DNA of 64,000 nucleotides from contig NC_133391.1 of the NCBI RefSeq assembly GCF_047511655.1, positions 120,102,384-120,166,383 of the forward strand, written 5' to 3'. Shown here piece after piece: positions 20,950 through 32,160 of the stretch. Source of the DNA: Castor canadensis. Its lineage: Eukaryota > Chordata > Mammalia > Rodentia > Castoridae. Both the position numbers and the translations under genes were made by a program. The notes beneath the pieces are model-generated. The model did not search any database. It had not been told where the DNA came from and saw only the letters and a program-made list of their open reading frames with translations. The stretch's first letter is position 1, and each line of letters begins with the position of its first letter.

Positions 20950-21030
20950 TGAGAGCACAGCTCAGTGGTACAGTGGTTGTCTAGCATGCACAAGGCCTTG
21001 GGTTACATCCAAAGAATGAGCAAACAAACA
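20950..21030 (+). repeat. ID SINE
   Basis: GAGAGCACAGCTCAGTGGTA to GCCTTGGGTTACATCC. Confidence 0.7.
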
Positions 21031-21314
21031 AAATACCCCAAACCATCAAACCCTTCCATTCTGTAACTCTGAGATGCCACCATCAGTAACTTCTATTTCA
21101 TTCTCAACAGCCACTGCCATGGTTAAGCAATGGCTACAGATGTTGGATAAGCCTAAGACACAGTAAGTTTGAAAAGAAAAAGGGAATAATATAAAATAAA
21201 TGAAAGAGATTTATGAAATAATGAATAAATGTGCCTTAGTTACGAGAGCATTAGAGTCTGCATTTTTAAGATCCAAGAGCGACTTTAAATTCCAATAAAA
21301 TATAGGAGACTCCA

Positions 21315-21424
21315 GGACTAGGGGCATAGTTCAAGTGGTAGGACACATGTCTAGTAAGAACAAGGCCCTAAGTTCAAACATGAGTGGGAGGGAGGGAGGG
21401 AGGAAGGAAGGAAGGAAGGAAGGA
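21315..21424 (+). repeat. dID SINE with GGGA/GGAA microsatellite tail
   Basis: CTAGGGGCATAGTTCAAGTG to AAGTTCAAACATGAGTGGG; the tail is a (GGGA)n(GGAA)n tract from 21385. Confidence 0.7.
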
Positions 21425-21760
21425 GAGTGCAAGAGCTTTTGAATTCCCACAGACAGCTGAAGCTAGTAAAGATCTCCGGTACTAAACAAATTACAGGTTA
21501 GGGTTCTATAAAGACAACTACCGTTATATTCAGCTTTTAATTCCTAAAAGGCAGTGACTAAGCTTTTACAGAACATCTTTGTAGCCATGTTTTTCCATTG
21601 ATTGCAAGATGAAAGGAGCTTATTTTGGCTATAAATGTGTCATACCCAAGGTCTTGGGGGAGTAGTAATAAAAGTACATTCTTAGAGAAAAGTCAAGATA
21701 TGTCAAAAATAATTAGGGGTACTTAGCAAAATGCAATCATGTTAAAATTACTTCACTCAC
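21425..21760. other. BDP1 intron, nothing recognised
   Basis: Unique-looking sequence adjacent to the 37-nt exon 15. Confidence 0.4.
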
Positions 21761-21797
21761 CTGTTTCCTCAAAAACATTTAATTCCTTTGAACACAT
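21761..21797 (-). CDS. BDP1: BDP1 coding exon 15 (37-nt small exon)
   Basis: A second exon of exactly 37 nt (12 codons plus G), encoding MCSKELNVFEET. The acceptor is TTTAAACAG and the donor ACAG followed by GTGAGT. It is phase-matched with exon 14 (0) and exon 16 (1), giving EYTSE-MCSKELNVFEET-EESFKEQDIF, which follows the human protein (SKEL and NVFEETGES). Confidence 0.9.
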
Positions 21798-22044
21798 CTG
21801 TTTAAAAAAAATGCACAGAAAATTAAGAAGTCCATTTATTAAGTAAAATGAAAATTATTCTTCCCCTCTCCCCTCCTATCACTTTGTAAAGAAAGCATAT
21901 ATCTCTCAGAAAGCTCAGACACATAAGAATTCTACCAAACATTTATGGAAACGATATTGCTACTGTTATTTAAACTGCTCCAGAGCCCAGTGGGAGAGCC
22001 ACCAACTTAACATCAGTAAAAATACATCAAATGAAATACAATTT

Positions 22045-22128
22045 TTATGTATAGGGTGCTAAAGATCAAACTTGGGGGCTTGTATGTGCTAAGCAGGCAT
22101 CTGAACACTGAGGAGATCTCTAGTCCCT
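22045..22128 (-). repeat. ID-like SINE (reversed)
   Basis: Reduced match: GGGTGCTAAAGATCAAACTT to ACTGAGGAGATCTCTAGTCC. Confidence 0.5.
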
Positions 22129-22317
22129 CAAGTGAAGTTACAAACAGCAAATCAATGGACTAATACATCTTGATCAAGTACTTTGTTTCAAGAATGCAAA
22201 GATGACTCATCAGTATGAAATCTAATCAGGAGGAAAATTGTTTCTATTTGTAGTAGTATTTAAAAAGGTGGTACTATTTGAAAAAGTTAGTAAAATGGTC
22301 TAAATACATTGTTTTTC

Positions 22318-22440
22318 TTCCTTTCTTTTTTTGAGATAAGCTGTCACTATATTGCACAGGTAGGACTCCAAGGGTCTTTCTGCCTCTGTACCCTGAGTGT
22401 CAGACCGACTAAATATCTAATCTAGCTATCCATCTGTATA
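22318..22440 (-). repeat. B1-like SINE (reversed)
   Basis: TTTTTTGAGATAAGCTGTCA and CTGCCTCTGTACCCTGAGTG; diverged. Confidence 0.5.
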
Positions 22441-22479
22441 CAAAATTGAACTCAGGGCCTTTTGTCTTCAGTCTTTCTT

Positions 22480-22695
22480 GCTTCAGTTCTTTTTCAGATA
22501 GAGTCTTGCATTTTTGCTCAGGACAGACTTCAATTTCTATCCTCCTATATCAACCTCTCAAGTACCTTTGATTACAGGCATTAGCCACACAAGGCAAATG
22601 ACCCTTTTTTTCCCCCTTTTTTCTTTTTTGGCAGTCCTGGTGTATGAGCTCAGGGCCTTGTGCTTCATAGGAAAACACTCTACCACTTTAATCCA
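22480..22695 (-). repeat. B1 and dID SINE (reversed)
   Basis: TTTTTCAGATAGAGTCTTGC to GATTACAGGCATTAGCC, then a dID (GCAGTCCTGGTGTATGAGCT) followed by a G/A-rich tract to 22755. Confidence 0.65.
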
Positions 22696-22899
22696 CATGG
22701 ATGGGGGGAAAAGGAAAGGAAAGAAAAAGGGGAGGGGAGGGAAGGGATGGGAAGGTAATCATTTTCTGTTATTATCTAAGAATTATTGGTTTTCAACTTT
22801 CCTTTGAGAAACAGATTTTAAGTTGGCTTTCCGTAGTGCAGTTACAAATTATGAGCAGCATCATAAACAAAACAGTAACAAGAGGGTGCTAGGGAAACT

Positions 22900-23389
22900 A
22901 TGGTAGTGCACAGTGATGTAATCTACATGACCTGGGCAGACTTCCCTGAGGCAGTGATGACTGAGCTAAATAAGTTTGTAGTGTTTCACCCAGAGGGAAA
23001 GCAAATGAAATGACTTGGAATGTGAAGTATTACACACATTCAAGGAATTGAAAGATAGTCAAAACAGCTAGAAAATGACACACAAAATGAGATCAGAAAC
23101 AGAAATAAGCCAAACCTTAGAGGAGCTGGTTTTATTGCTAAAAGCAAAGAAAGCTTTACACATTATAACAATAATATTACTAGTATTTTACACATTAGAA
23201 AACTCACCAGAGAGGTGAGATATCTTGTCTACAGTTCCATAGCAGTCAGGCAGTACATCCAAATCTAGATCAACAGCATGCTTGGGGCCTATTTTCAGTC
23301 ACTGGCACAGAGCTAACAGGAGGCTTCCTGAACTAGTTAAAAGTGATAATCCCAAACTGGCCTTATCTAGATTATTTGATAGGAAGTAT
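22900..23389. other. BDP1 intron, nothing recognised
   Basis: Unique-looking DNA downstream (in gene sense) of exon 14. Confidence 0.4.
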
Positions 23390-23470
23390 CAGAAACGTAC
23401 CAACATCATATACAAGCATGAAAATGTCACAATGAAACTCATTTTGTACACGCATATAAAGGTTTAAAGA
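23390..23470 (+). mobile_element. Short L1 3'-end fragment
   Basis: ATACAAGCATGAAAATGTCA and the following ~45 bp match the 3' end of an L1 family also seen at 24385-24460. Adjacent to BDP1 exon 14. Confidence 0.4.
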
Positions 23471-23539
23471 ATGAAAGAAAAAAATACAGAAAAATGTTTT
23501 GCAATATGGCTATTCACTTTCTTAATGATGCTATCTTAC

Positions 23540-23744
23540 CTCAGAGGTATATTCTTGACAATCAGCACTTGGAGGGAGTAAACATTTTTTGGCAGGAGGA
23601 ACATGGTCACTTTCATCAAGCCTGCAGTGAAGTCTCTTCCTAGATATAAGATCCAAATTATCAGGAGGCTTTTCAGAATCACCTCTTCCATAATTAGATA
23701 AACACATGGCATCTTGAACAACTGAAGCTACTGGCAAACTCACA
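23540..23744 (-). CDS. BDP1: BDP1 coding exon 14 of this window
   Basis: This 205-nt exon (phase 2 to 0, 68 codons) encodes VSLPVASVVQDAMCLSNYGR, then KPPDNLDLISRKRLHCRLDE, then HVPPAKKCLLPP to EYTSE. The acceptor is TTGTGCAG and the donor CTGAG followed by GTAAGA. RKRLHCRLDESDHVPPAKK is a conserved basic patch. The intron upstream (23745-34096) is the longest complete one here, swollen by two L1 blocks. Confidence 0.95.
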
Positions 23745-24123
23745 CTGCACAAAAAATAAATACATATAAAACTCACAAAAAAAATGTTTAATAAAATTAA
23801 AGGCAGAACTATTACTGTGAAAGTGCCAATAAAAACCAAAACTCAAAACTAATAAATTGATGGTCACTGCAATAAAAATGATAGGTCAAGGCACATTCAT
23901 ACTTAAGCACACAACTTATTGAATTCAATATAAAGTATACAATACAGTGCTTTCCTTCTCTATAAACTTTCAATCTAAAATGTCCCTTCCTAATATAAAA
24001 AGCTTCAATTTCTAATGTTACAATTAAGTGTTTTAACCAATGGCAGTTAAAACACAACGTAACACTTCTACAATAAAGAAATAATGAAAGTATCAATAAT
24101 ATATAAGAATGGGAGATAGTTTG

Positions 24124-24346
24124 GCACCAGTGACTCACACTTGTAATCCTGTAGCTATTTAGGAGGCAGAGATTAGGAGGATCACAGTTTCAAGCTAACT
24201 GGGGCAAATAATTTGAGAAACCCTATCTGGAAAATATCCGACACAAAAAAAAGATCTGGCAGAGTGGCTCACATAGTAGAGCACACGCCTACAAGCATGA
24301 GGCCCTGAGTAGAAAGCCCAGTACTGCGGAAAAAAAAAAAAAAAAA
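24124..24346 (+). repeat. B1-dID SINE
   Basis: GGCACCAGTGACTCACACTT to CCTGAGTAGAAAGCCCAGTA, with A18 tail. Confidence 0.85.
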
Positions 24347-24384
24347 GAAGAAGGGGTTGGGGTGAGGGAAAAGGAGGTAATATG

Positions 24385-24470
24385 AACAAAGTACATCATA
24401 TACATGTATGAAAATGTCATAATGAACAAACTCATTCTATTATAATAATCAACACACACTAATTTTTTAA
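24385..24470 (+). mobile_element. Short L1 3'-end fragment
   Basis: ATACATGTATGAAAATGTCA and the following bases resemble the 23390 fragment. Directly follows a B1-dID SINE. Confidence 0.4.
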
Positions 24471-24519
24471 AAAGTGTTAAAAAGAAGAAACAAAAATGTT
24501 ACATCTAGGAGGGACTGAT

Positions 24520-24705
24520 AAAGCAATCCTATAATTCCAACTATTTATCCCAACTACTCGGAGGCAAAGGCAGGAAGGTCATGAGTTCAAAGCCACCCAG
24601 AAAAGGTACCATGAAGACTCTGTCTCAAAAACAACAGCTCAAGTAAGAGCAATTATCTAGCATGACCAGAATGCACAAGGTCCTGGGTTCGATCCCCGGC
24701 AACAC
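24520..24705 (+). repeat. B1 plus ID SINE
   Basis: CAACTACTCGGAGGCAAAGG to GACTCTGTCTCAAAAACAAC, then ID (GGTCCTGGGTTCGATCCCCG). Confidence 0.75.
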
Positions 24706-24863
24706 ACATACAAAACATACAAAAGTTATTTCTCTACATTATTTTTATATAACTTTCTGTGAATTATTCAGTTATATGTATACAACTCAAAAATATATAT
24801 AAAGTATCCATATTTGTATAACCATACTTTCTGATCGAGGAATGTAAACTGTTTTAGCTTTTA

Positions 24864-25935
24864 AAATAATTTAACAAACCACTCCAGGACATATACCCAA
24901 AGCAATGTTAAGTCAGGATACAACAGAGACACTTGCACACCGATGTTTATTGCAGCATTGTTCACAATAGCCAAGCTATGGAAACAACCCAGATGCTACC
25001 CTACAACTGGTGAATGGATTAAGAAAATAAATATACATACACTGAAGTTTTATTCAGCCATAAGGAAGAAAGAAACTATATGGTTTGAAGGTAAATGGAT
25101 GAATTTGAAGGACATAATGTTAAGTGAAATAAGCAAGATTCAGAAAGACAAAAGCCATGTGTTTTTACTTATTTGTGGAAGACAGACCCAAAAGATAAAT
25201 ATATACATGAAAATAAACATAACCACATACACATTTATATGTAGAACATACTCATAATAGTGGAACTACTATAAGGTACAAGGGGGAGGAGGAAAAATAA
25301 AAGAGAATGATAATCAACAATATCAAAATGCATTATATCTGTGCAGGCAGAGAACATAACAATATGTACTGAAAGCTGTTGAATAATGGGGAGTGGGAGA
25401 AAAGGGTAAGGGAAAGAAACAGAAAGGGTTGAACTGATCAAAGTAAAGCATACTCACAGCTGGGATACATTGAGAAACCTCTTTGGTTTCCTCGGTTTTT
25501 TTTTTTTTTTTTTTGGCTATACTGGGGTTTGAACTCATGCTTACTAGGCAGGCACTCTACCACCTGAGACACTCCATCAGCCCAAGAAACTGCTTTGAAC
25601 ACTGACTTTGGAATTAATAATAAAAGACGGGACTGTAAAATAGGTACAGTGTGTGAGGAGGTACTTGTGGGAGGGGTGAAGGTGAATAGAGATAAAAATG
25701 AGGAAATATGGTTGATGGGCTTCATATACATAAACAAAGTAAAACAATGAAACATCCTGCAATTGTTTTAAGTGAGCTATTATTGTGAAAGTGCCAATGA
25801 AACCCAAAACTCAGGGTTCTGGGCAGTGGGGAGATGGTGGGGCCAATCTAGCCAATGTACAATGTAAGGCTATTTGGAATTGGCACGATGAATCTCCCCT
25901 GTGCAATGAATATATGCTAATAAAAATGAAAAATA
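24864..25935 (+). mobile_element. L1 3' part (ORF2 C-terminus and 3' UTR)
   Basis: Contains the ORF2 C-terminal coding for [18 protein letters not shown] and the FYSAI segment, several frame breaks, and a 3' UTR ending in CTAATAAAAATGAAAAATAAG. A dID SINE (25495-25582) interrupts it. Same 3' UTR family as 20562-20722 (CCAATGTACAATGTAAGGC). Confidence 0.85.
25495..25582 (-). repeat. dID SINE (reversed)
   Basis: T19 tail, ATACTGGGGTTTGAACTCATG to ACCTGAGACACTCCATCAGC; inserted in an L1 3' UTR. Confidence 0.85.
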
Positions 25936-25967
25936 AGATAAATAAATAAAATAATGTATCAAGGGGC

Positions 25968-26050
25968 TAGGGTAAGGCTAAGGCACAGTGGTAGAGAGCT
26001 TGCCTAGCATACACAAGGTCCTTGGTTCGATCCCTTTATTGTCCCTAATA
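25968..26050 (+). repeat. ID SINE
   Basis: GCTAAGGCACAGTGGTAGAG to CCTTGGTTCGATCCCTTTAT. Confidence 0.75.
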
Positions 26051-26810
26051 ATAAAATAAAATAATATTATCAAACAAGTTTCAAACAAAAGTATACCACA
26101 TATTTGAATGGCATCTTTATCAGATAGAAAATCAGCCACAACAAATTTCTTCTCTAAGTTGCCACATAATAAAATCTCAACAATTAAAAATAATGACAGT
26201 GAATGTCAGAGCACCCAATTATATGAAACGAATACTACTAGACATAAAGGGAGAGATAGGAACCAATACAATAATAGTGCATGCATGACTTCAACACACC
26301 ACCCTCACAATAAATACATCATCTAGACAAAAAAAAAGAACTAAATTACACTCTAAATCAAATGGATTTAACAGACATCTATAGAACAGTTCATCCAACA
26401 GATACAGAAAACACATTTATTATATCAGCAAATGCAACTTTTTCCTTAATAGATCATGTTAGGTCATAAATCAAGTACAAGCACATTCATAAAAACTCAA
26501 ATTCTTGCATATTATCAGATCATGATTGAATGCAAGAGAAACTACAGAAATTGAATAATACATGTCTGAATGAATGGTGAGTGGCTCATTGAAGAAATCA
26601 GAGGGATATTTTTAAAATTTCAGAATTAATGGAAATGGAAAAACAAAAATTACCAAAACCTGTGGGATACAGCAAAAGCAGTATGAAGAGGAAACTTTAC
26701 AGCTTTAAGTGCCTACATTATAGCTCTACAGAGCTCTACAGAGATTTCTGAGAGATCTCAAACAAGTAACCTAAAGATACATCTCCGTCTTAGAAAACCA
26801 AGAAAAAAAA

Positions 26811-27032
26811 AATCCCCAGGCTCCAGTGGCTCATTGCTGTAATCCTAGCTACTAGGGAGGCTGAGATTGGGAAGATAATGGCTTGAGGCCAGCCAGGACA
26901 AATAGTTCACAAGACTCTATGCCCAAAATAACTAGAGCAAAACAGACTGGAGGTGTGGCTCAAGCATCAGAGTGCCTACTTTGCAAGTGCAAAGCCCTGA
27001 GTTCAAACCATACTCTCACCCAAAAAAAAGAA
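26811..27032 (+). repeat. B1-dID SINE
   Basis: CAGGCTCCAGTGGCTCATTG to GAGTTCAAACCATACTCTCA; inserted in an old L1. Confidence 0.85.
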
Positions 27033-27275
27033 AAAGGAAACGAACTAAACTCAAAATTGACAGAAGGAAAGAAATAATAAAGATCAGGGTAGAAATAAAT
27101 AAAATTGAGACTCAAAGCACAATAGAAAGAATTAATGAAACAAAGCTGATTCTTTGAAAAGAGTAACAAAAGATGAAAATTGAAAAAGATAAATAAAACT
27201 GGTAAAACTCTTAACTGACCAAAACAAAAAGAAAAATGACCCAACCAAATAGAGATAAAAAAAGGGCGATATTAC

Positions 27276-27422
27276 AGCCAGGCATCGTGACACACGTCCA
27301 TAACCCCAGCTCTCAGGAGGCAAAGGCAATAGGATCCTGGATTCAGGGCCAGCCTGGACTATACAGTGAGTTCCAGAACAGCCTAGACTACACAGTGAGA
27401 CTCGTCTCCACAAACAGAAGGA
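27276..27422 (+). repeat. B1 SINE with rodent-type internal duplication
   Basis: GGGCCAGCCTGGACTATACAG is repeated shortly after as CAGCCTAGACTACACAGTGAG, the internal duplication characteristic of rodent B1. Good evidence for a rodent source. Confidence 0.85.
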
Positions 27423-27790
27423 AAACAAGAAAGAAAAGAGGAGAAAGAAGAAGAAAAGAAAAAGGTGACATTACAAGAGATGCCACTAAAATTCACAGGA
27501 TCATTAGGGAATATTTTTAAAAACTACATGCCAATAAATTAAAAACTCTAGAAGAAATGGACAAATCTTTGGATATAAATGACCTACCAAAATTGAACCC
27601 AGAGAATATATTTTAAAAAAAAAACTAAATAGATCAATAAGAAGCAAGATTAAAGCAGTAACTAAAAGTCTCCCATCAAAGAAAAGATTAGAACCTTATG
27701 GATTCAAGAATCAGAATGTATGTTCTTCAAACTGTTCCACAAAATAGAAAGGGAAGGAACCCTTCCAAACTCATTGTAAGAAGCCAATAT

Positions 27791-27872
27791 TGGAGCTGGT
27801 GGCATGGCTCGAGAGGTCGAGCACCTACCTAGCGAGTGAAAGGCCCTGAGTTTGAACATCAGAAGGTAAAGA
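27791..27872 (+). repeat. dID SINE
   Basis: GGAGCTGGTGGCATGGCTCG to CCTGAGTTTGAACATCAG; inside old L1 ORF2. Confidence 0.8.
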
Positions 27873-27999
27873 AGACAGTATTGCCCAGAGAAACCAGATG
27901 AGAACACAAAAAGAAAGCTACTATACACCAATATCCTTGATGAACACAGATATAAAATACATGCTATTAAAATACTTATGAAGAAACAGTGATGCAGGT

Positions 28000-28500
28000 C
28001 CATAGCAGAGGAGACACAGAGGGATCTACAAAATTACACAGAAGCTTAGAGCAACTTCCTACCTACAAATAGCCTATAGTGAAGCTACAATTTAGCTCTG
28101 TTTCTCTATCAGTTATGTGCACAGTTAAAGCTCTGGGCAGTAATACAATACAGACGCCTACCTCAATTCTTCCCTAAACTTTTTGGAAAAACATAATCCA
28201 AAGTATTTATTTATATTTTATTTTCTACTACAACTTGTGACCGTTTAAGTGTTATACAGCAATAATACAGCTTCCATTCAATACACTACAAGATGAAATT
28301 TCCCAATAGTCAAGATAACTGTTTTATCTTCTTTTACCCCTTTTCACTGTCTCTTGCCTCCTTTATTTTATTCCTGAAGTTAGTACTTGTGAAATGAAAA
28401 TGTTTTCATTTTCACTCCACTATACTTACCAGTCTCTAACCCTTGCTGTATGTACTCAGGCAACTTGCTTATGCCAGAAAATAAAGCATTCTTAAAGTGG
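28000..28500. other. Intronic, nothing recognised
   Basis: Separates two halves of the old L1. Could be a separate insertion into it; no family recognised. Confidence 0.35.
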
Positions 28501-28692
28501 AAAAAAAAATTTTTAAACAAGTAAATAAAAGAATGCCTGCAAATCAAATTGAATGGCACAATGAAAAGATCATGCACCATGAGTAAACTGATTTCATTCC
28601 AGGGATGCAAGTATGGTTCAATAAAGGCAAATCAATAAATGTAATACATACAGCCCCATAAATACAATCAAGAATAAAAATCACATGATCAA

Positions 28693-28775
28693 CGTCTGGG
28701 GATGTAGCTCAGTGGTACAGTACTTGCATAGCATATGCAAAGCCCTGGGTCCAATCCCTAGCAATGGAAGAAGAA
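28693..28775 (+). repeat. ID SINE
   Basis: GTCTGGGGATGTAGCTCAGT to GGGTCCAATCCCTAGCAATG; inside old L1 ORF2. Confidence 0.85.
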
Positions 28776-29707
28776 ATTAAAATAAAACATGGATCACACA
28801 TTAACATAATAAAAGCATGACAAATCCATAGTTAACCTCATACTGAATGAGGAAAACCTAAAAAAGCATTGCCTCTAAGATCAGGAACATGACAAAGGTA
28901 TTCAATATTACCACTCTTATTAATACAGTACTTGAAATTTTAGCCAGAGGAATTTACCAAGAGAAAGAAATAAAAGATACAAATAGGAGAGAAATAGGTT
29001 AAGATATTCCTGAGTACAGATGATATGATGCTGTACTTAGAAAGTCTGAAGACTACAGGAAAAGTCTTAAAAATGGTAAATTCAGCAAAGTAGCAGGACA
29101 CAAAAATCAACATACAAAAATCACAGATGTTCTAAGTACCAATAATGAAAACAGGAAAGTGACCCCATTCACAAAAACCTTTACAGAAATTAAATAAAAT
29201 ACCTAGAAATAAACCTAACGATAAAGGTAAAAGACCTCTACAATGAGAAATACAAAGCACTAAAAAAGAAACTGAAGAAGACACTAGAATTTAGAAAGAC
29301 TTCCCATGTTCACAGATCGGTTGAATTAATGTTAAACTGGCCATAATATCAACAGTAATCTACACATTCATTTCAATCCCATCAAAATATCAATGGCATT
29401 CTTCACAGAAGAACAAGAACAATAACAAAAATTCTGTAATTCATATGGAAGCACAAAAGATCCTGAATAAACAAAGCAATCCCATGCAAAAAGAGCAATA
29501 CTGTTTTTTGAAGCCAGAATACCTGATTTTTAAAATATGCTACAGGCCCATAGTAGCAAAAACAATATCATGGCATTGGCATAAAAACAGACACATAGAC
29601 ATATGGAATAGAATAGAAGACCCAGAAATAAACCCACACATCTACAGCCAACTGATTCTTACAAAGAGTCAAAAAAAAAAAAAAACTAAGAAACTAAGGA
29701 AAGAATA

Positions 29708-30067
29708 TTGAAGTCTGTAAGAGAGAAAAAACAAGTAACATACAAAGGTAAACCCATCAAAATCACAACAGACTTCTCCACAGAAACATTAAAAGCAAGA
29801 AGAGCGTGGGGTGAGATCTTCTGGGCACTGAATGAAAATAACTTCAACCCCAGGATACTCTACCCAGAAAAACTATCATTCAAAATAGATGGGGCAATAA
29901 AAGTCTTCCATGATAAGCAGAAACTAAAACAATATCTGACCACAAAGCCACCACTACAAAAGATTCTTCAAGGGATTCTGCACACAGAAAGTGATACCCA
30001 ACTTAACCATGAAAGGGCAGGCAGTACCAAACCACAGGAAAAGAAAAAGCAAGACAGTAGAGAGTAA
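29708..30067 (+). pseudogene. L1 ORF1 C-terminal remnant
   Basis: 119 codons of the L1 ORF1 protein C-terminal RNA-binding region, containing KPIKITTDFSTETLKARRAW and a YPEKLSFK segment, ending in a stop. The N-terminal coiled coil is absent because the element is 5'-truncated here. No function expected. Confidence 0.85.
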
Positions 30068-30117
30068 CCTCAACTTAGGTACACACAATCAAACCTTCAA
30101 ACAACTAAGACAACTAA

Positions 30118-30522
30118 ATGACAGGAATCACCACATACCTATCAGGACTAACGCTTAATGTTAATGGACTTAATTCACCCATCAAAAGGCACCACTTGAT
30201 GAAATGGATTAAAAAGGAAGATCCAACAATTTGTTGCTTACAGGAGACCCATCTCACCGGCAGAAATAAGCACAGGCTAAGGATGAAAGGCTGGAAGAAG
30301 ATTTACCAAGCCAATAGCCTCCGAAAACAGGCGGGAGTAGCAATACTTATCTCTGACAAAGTAGAATTCAACCCTACATTGATCAAACGAGATAAAGAAG
30401 GACATTCCATACTAATGAAAGGGGAAATAGACCAAAAGGAAATAATAATTATCAACCTGTATGCACCCAATGTCAACGCACCCAATTTCATCAAACATAC
30501 CCTGAAAGACCTAAAAGCATAA
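30118..30522 (+). pseudogene. L1 ORF2 endonuclease N-terminus, stopped early
   Basis: Start of L1 ORF2: an apurinic/apyrimidinic-type endonuclease with LNVNGLNSPIKRH (metal-binding Asn) and CCLQETHL (catalytic Glu). TAA at 30520-30522 ends the frame after LKDLKA, before the remaining catalytic motifs. The homologous frame then resumes (VVVGDFNTP from about 30540), so this is a point nonsense change. Confidence 0.88.
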
Positions 30523-31065
30523 ATAAACGCCAACACAGTGGTTGTGGGAGACTTTAACACCCCATTATCATCAATAGATAGGTCATCCAAACAAAAAATC
30601 AATAAAGAAATCCAAGATCTAAAACATGCAATAGATCAAATGGACCTAGTTGATGTCTACACATTTCATCCAACTTCTACACAATAGACATTCTTCTCAG
30701 CAGCCCATGGAACCTTCTCCAAAATAGATCATATCCTAGGGCACAAAGCAAGCTTCAGCAAATATAAAAAAATAGAAATAATACCATGCATACTATCTGA
30801 TCACAATGCAGTAAAAGTAGAACTCAACAACAAAACTAAAGACAAAAAATATGCTAACAGCTGGAAACTAAATAACTCATTACTTAATGAAGAATGGATC
30901 ATCGATGAAATAAAAGAGGAAATTAAAAAGTTCCTGGAAGTCAATGAAAATGAAAACACAACCTACCGGAACCTATGGGACACAGCTAAGACAGTCCTGA
31001 GAGGAAAGTTTATACCCATGAGTGCATATATTAAAAAGACTGAAAGATCCTAAATCAATGACCTA

Positions 31066-32160
31066 ATGATACATCTCAAACTCCTAGAAAAACAAGAACA
31101 AGCAAATCCCAAAACAAATAGAAGGAGAGAAATAATAAAAATAAGAGCTGAAATCAACAAAATAGAAACCAAAAAAACCATACAAAGAATTAATGAAACA
31201 AAAAGTTGGCTCTTTGAAAAAATAAACAAGATCGATAGACCCCTGGCAAACCTGACTAAAATGAGGAGAGAAAAAACCCAAATTAGTAGAATCAGGAATG
31301 CAAAAGGGGAGATAACAACAAACACCATGGAAGTCCAGGAAATCATCAGAGACTACTTTGAGAACCTATATTCAAATAAATTCGAAAATCTAAAAGAAAT
31401 GGACAGATTTATAGATACATATGATCATCCAAAACTGAACCAAGAGGAAATTAATCACCTGAATAGACCTATAACACAAAATGAAATTGAAGCAGCAATC
31501 AAGAGTCTCCCCAAAAAGAAAAGTCCAGGACCTGATGGATTCTCTGCTGAATTCTATCAGACCTTTAAAGAAGAACTGATACCAACCCTCCTTAAACTGT
31601 TCCATGAAATAGAAAGGGAAGGAAAACTGCCTAACACATCTTATGAAGCCAGTATTACACTTATCCCAAAACCAGGCAAAGACACCTCCAAAAAGGAGAA
31701 CTATAGGCCAATCTCCTTAATGAACATTGACGCAAAAATCCTCAACAAAATAATGGCAAGCCGAATTCAACAACACATCAGAAAGATTATTCACCACGAC
31801 CAAGTAGTCTTCATCCCAGGAATGCAGGGGTGGTTCAACATACGAAAATCAATAAACGTAATAAACCACATAAACAGAAGCAAAGACAAAAACCACTTGA
31901 TCATCTCAACAGATGCAGAAAAAGCCTTTGATAAGATCCAACACCATTTCATGATAAAAGCTCTAAGAAAACTAGGAATAGAAGGAAAGTACCTCAACAT
32001 TATAAAAGCTATATATGACAAACCTACAGCCAGCATTATACTTAACGGAGAAAAACTGAAACCATTCCCTCTAAAATCAGGAACCAGACAAGGAAGCCCA
32101 CTATCTCCACTCCTATTGAACATAGTACTGGAACAATGCAGGAGGTATCACAATACCTGA
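31066..32160 (+). pseudogene. L1 ORF2 reverse transcriptase, lacking its active-site box
   Basis: 364 open codons covering the ORF2 linker and the first half of the reverse transcriptase: [53 protein letters not shown] and [18 protein letters not shown]. Immediately after NIVLE the sequence jumps to the GGI-DFKL region, so the F/YADD metal-binding box and thumb are missing. The enzyme would be inactive. Confidence 0.9.

Larger units (their letters stand above)
26108..29690 (+). mobile_element. Old L1 ORF2, fragmented by SINEs
   Basis: Decayed L1 ORF2 in order: endonuclease region (26108-26550), linker and reverse-transcriptase region (27040-29000, with a TDDMMLYLE-like active-site region near 29016), and a region coding for [20 protein letters not shown] at 29570-29640. 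It is interrupted by SINEs at 26811, 27276, 27791 and 28693. About 28000-28500 shows little L1 similarity. Many stops; not active. Confidence 0.8.

Noticed and set aside
31066..32160. Intact reverse-transcriptase gene
   Set aside because: The frame is part of a truncated L1. The catalytic F/YADD region is deleted and stops lie upstream in the same ORF2.
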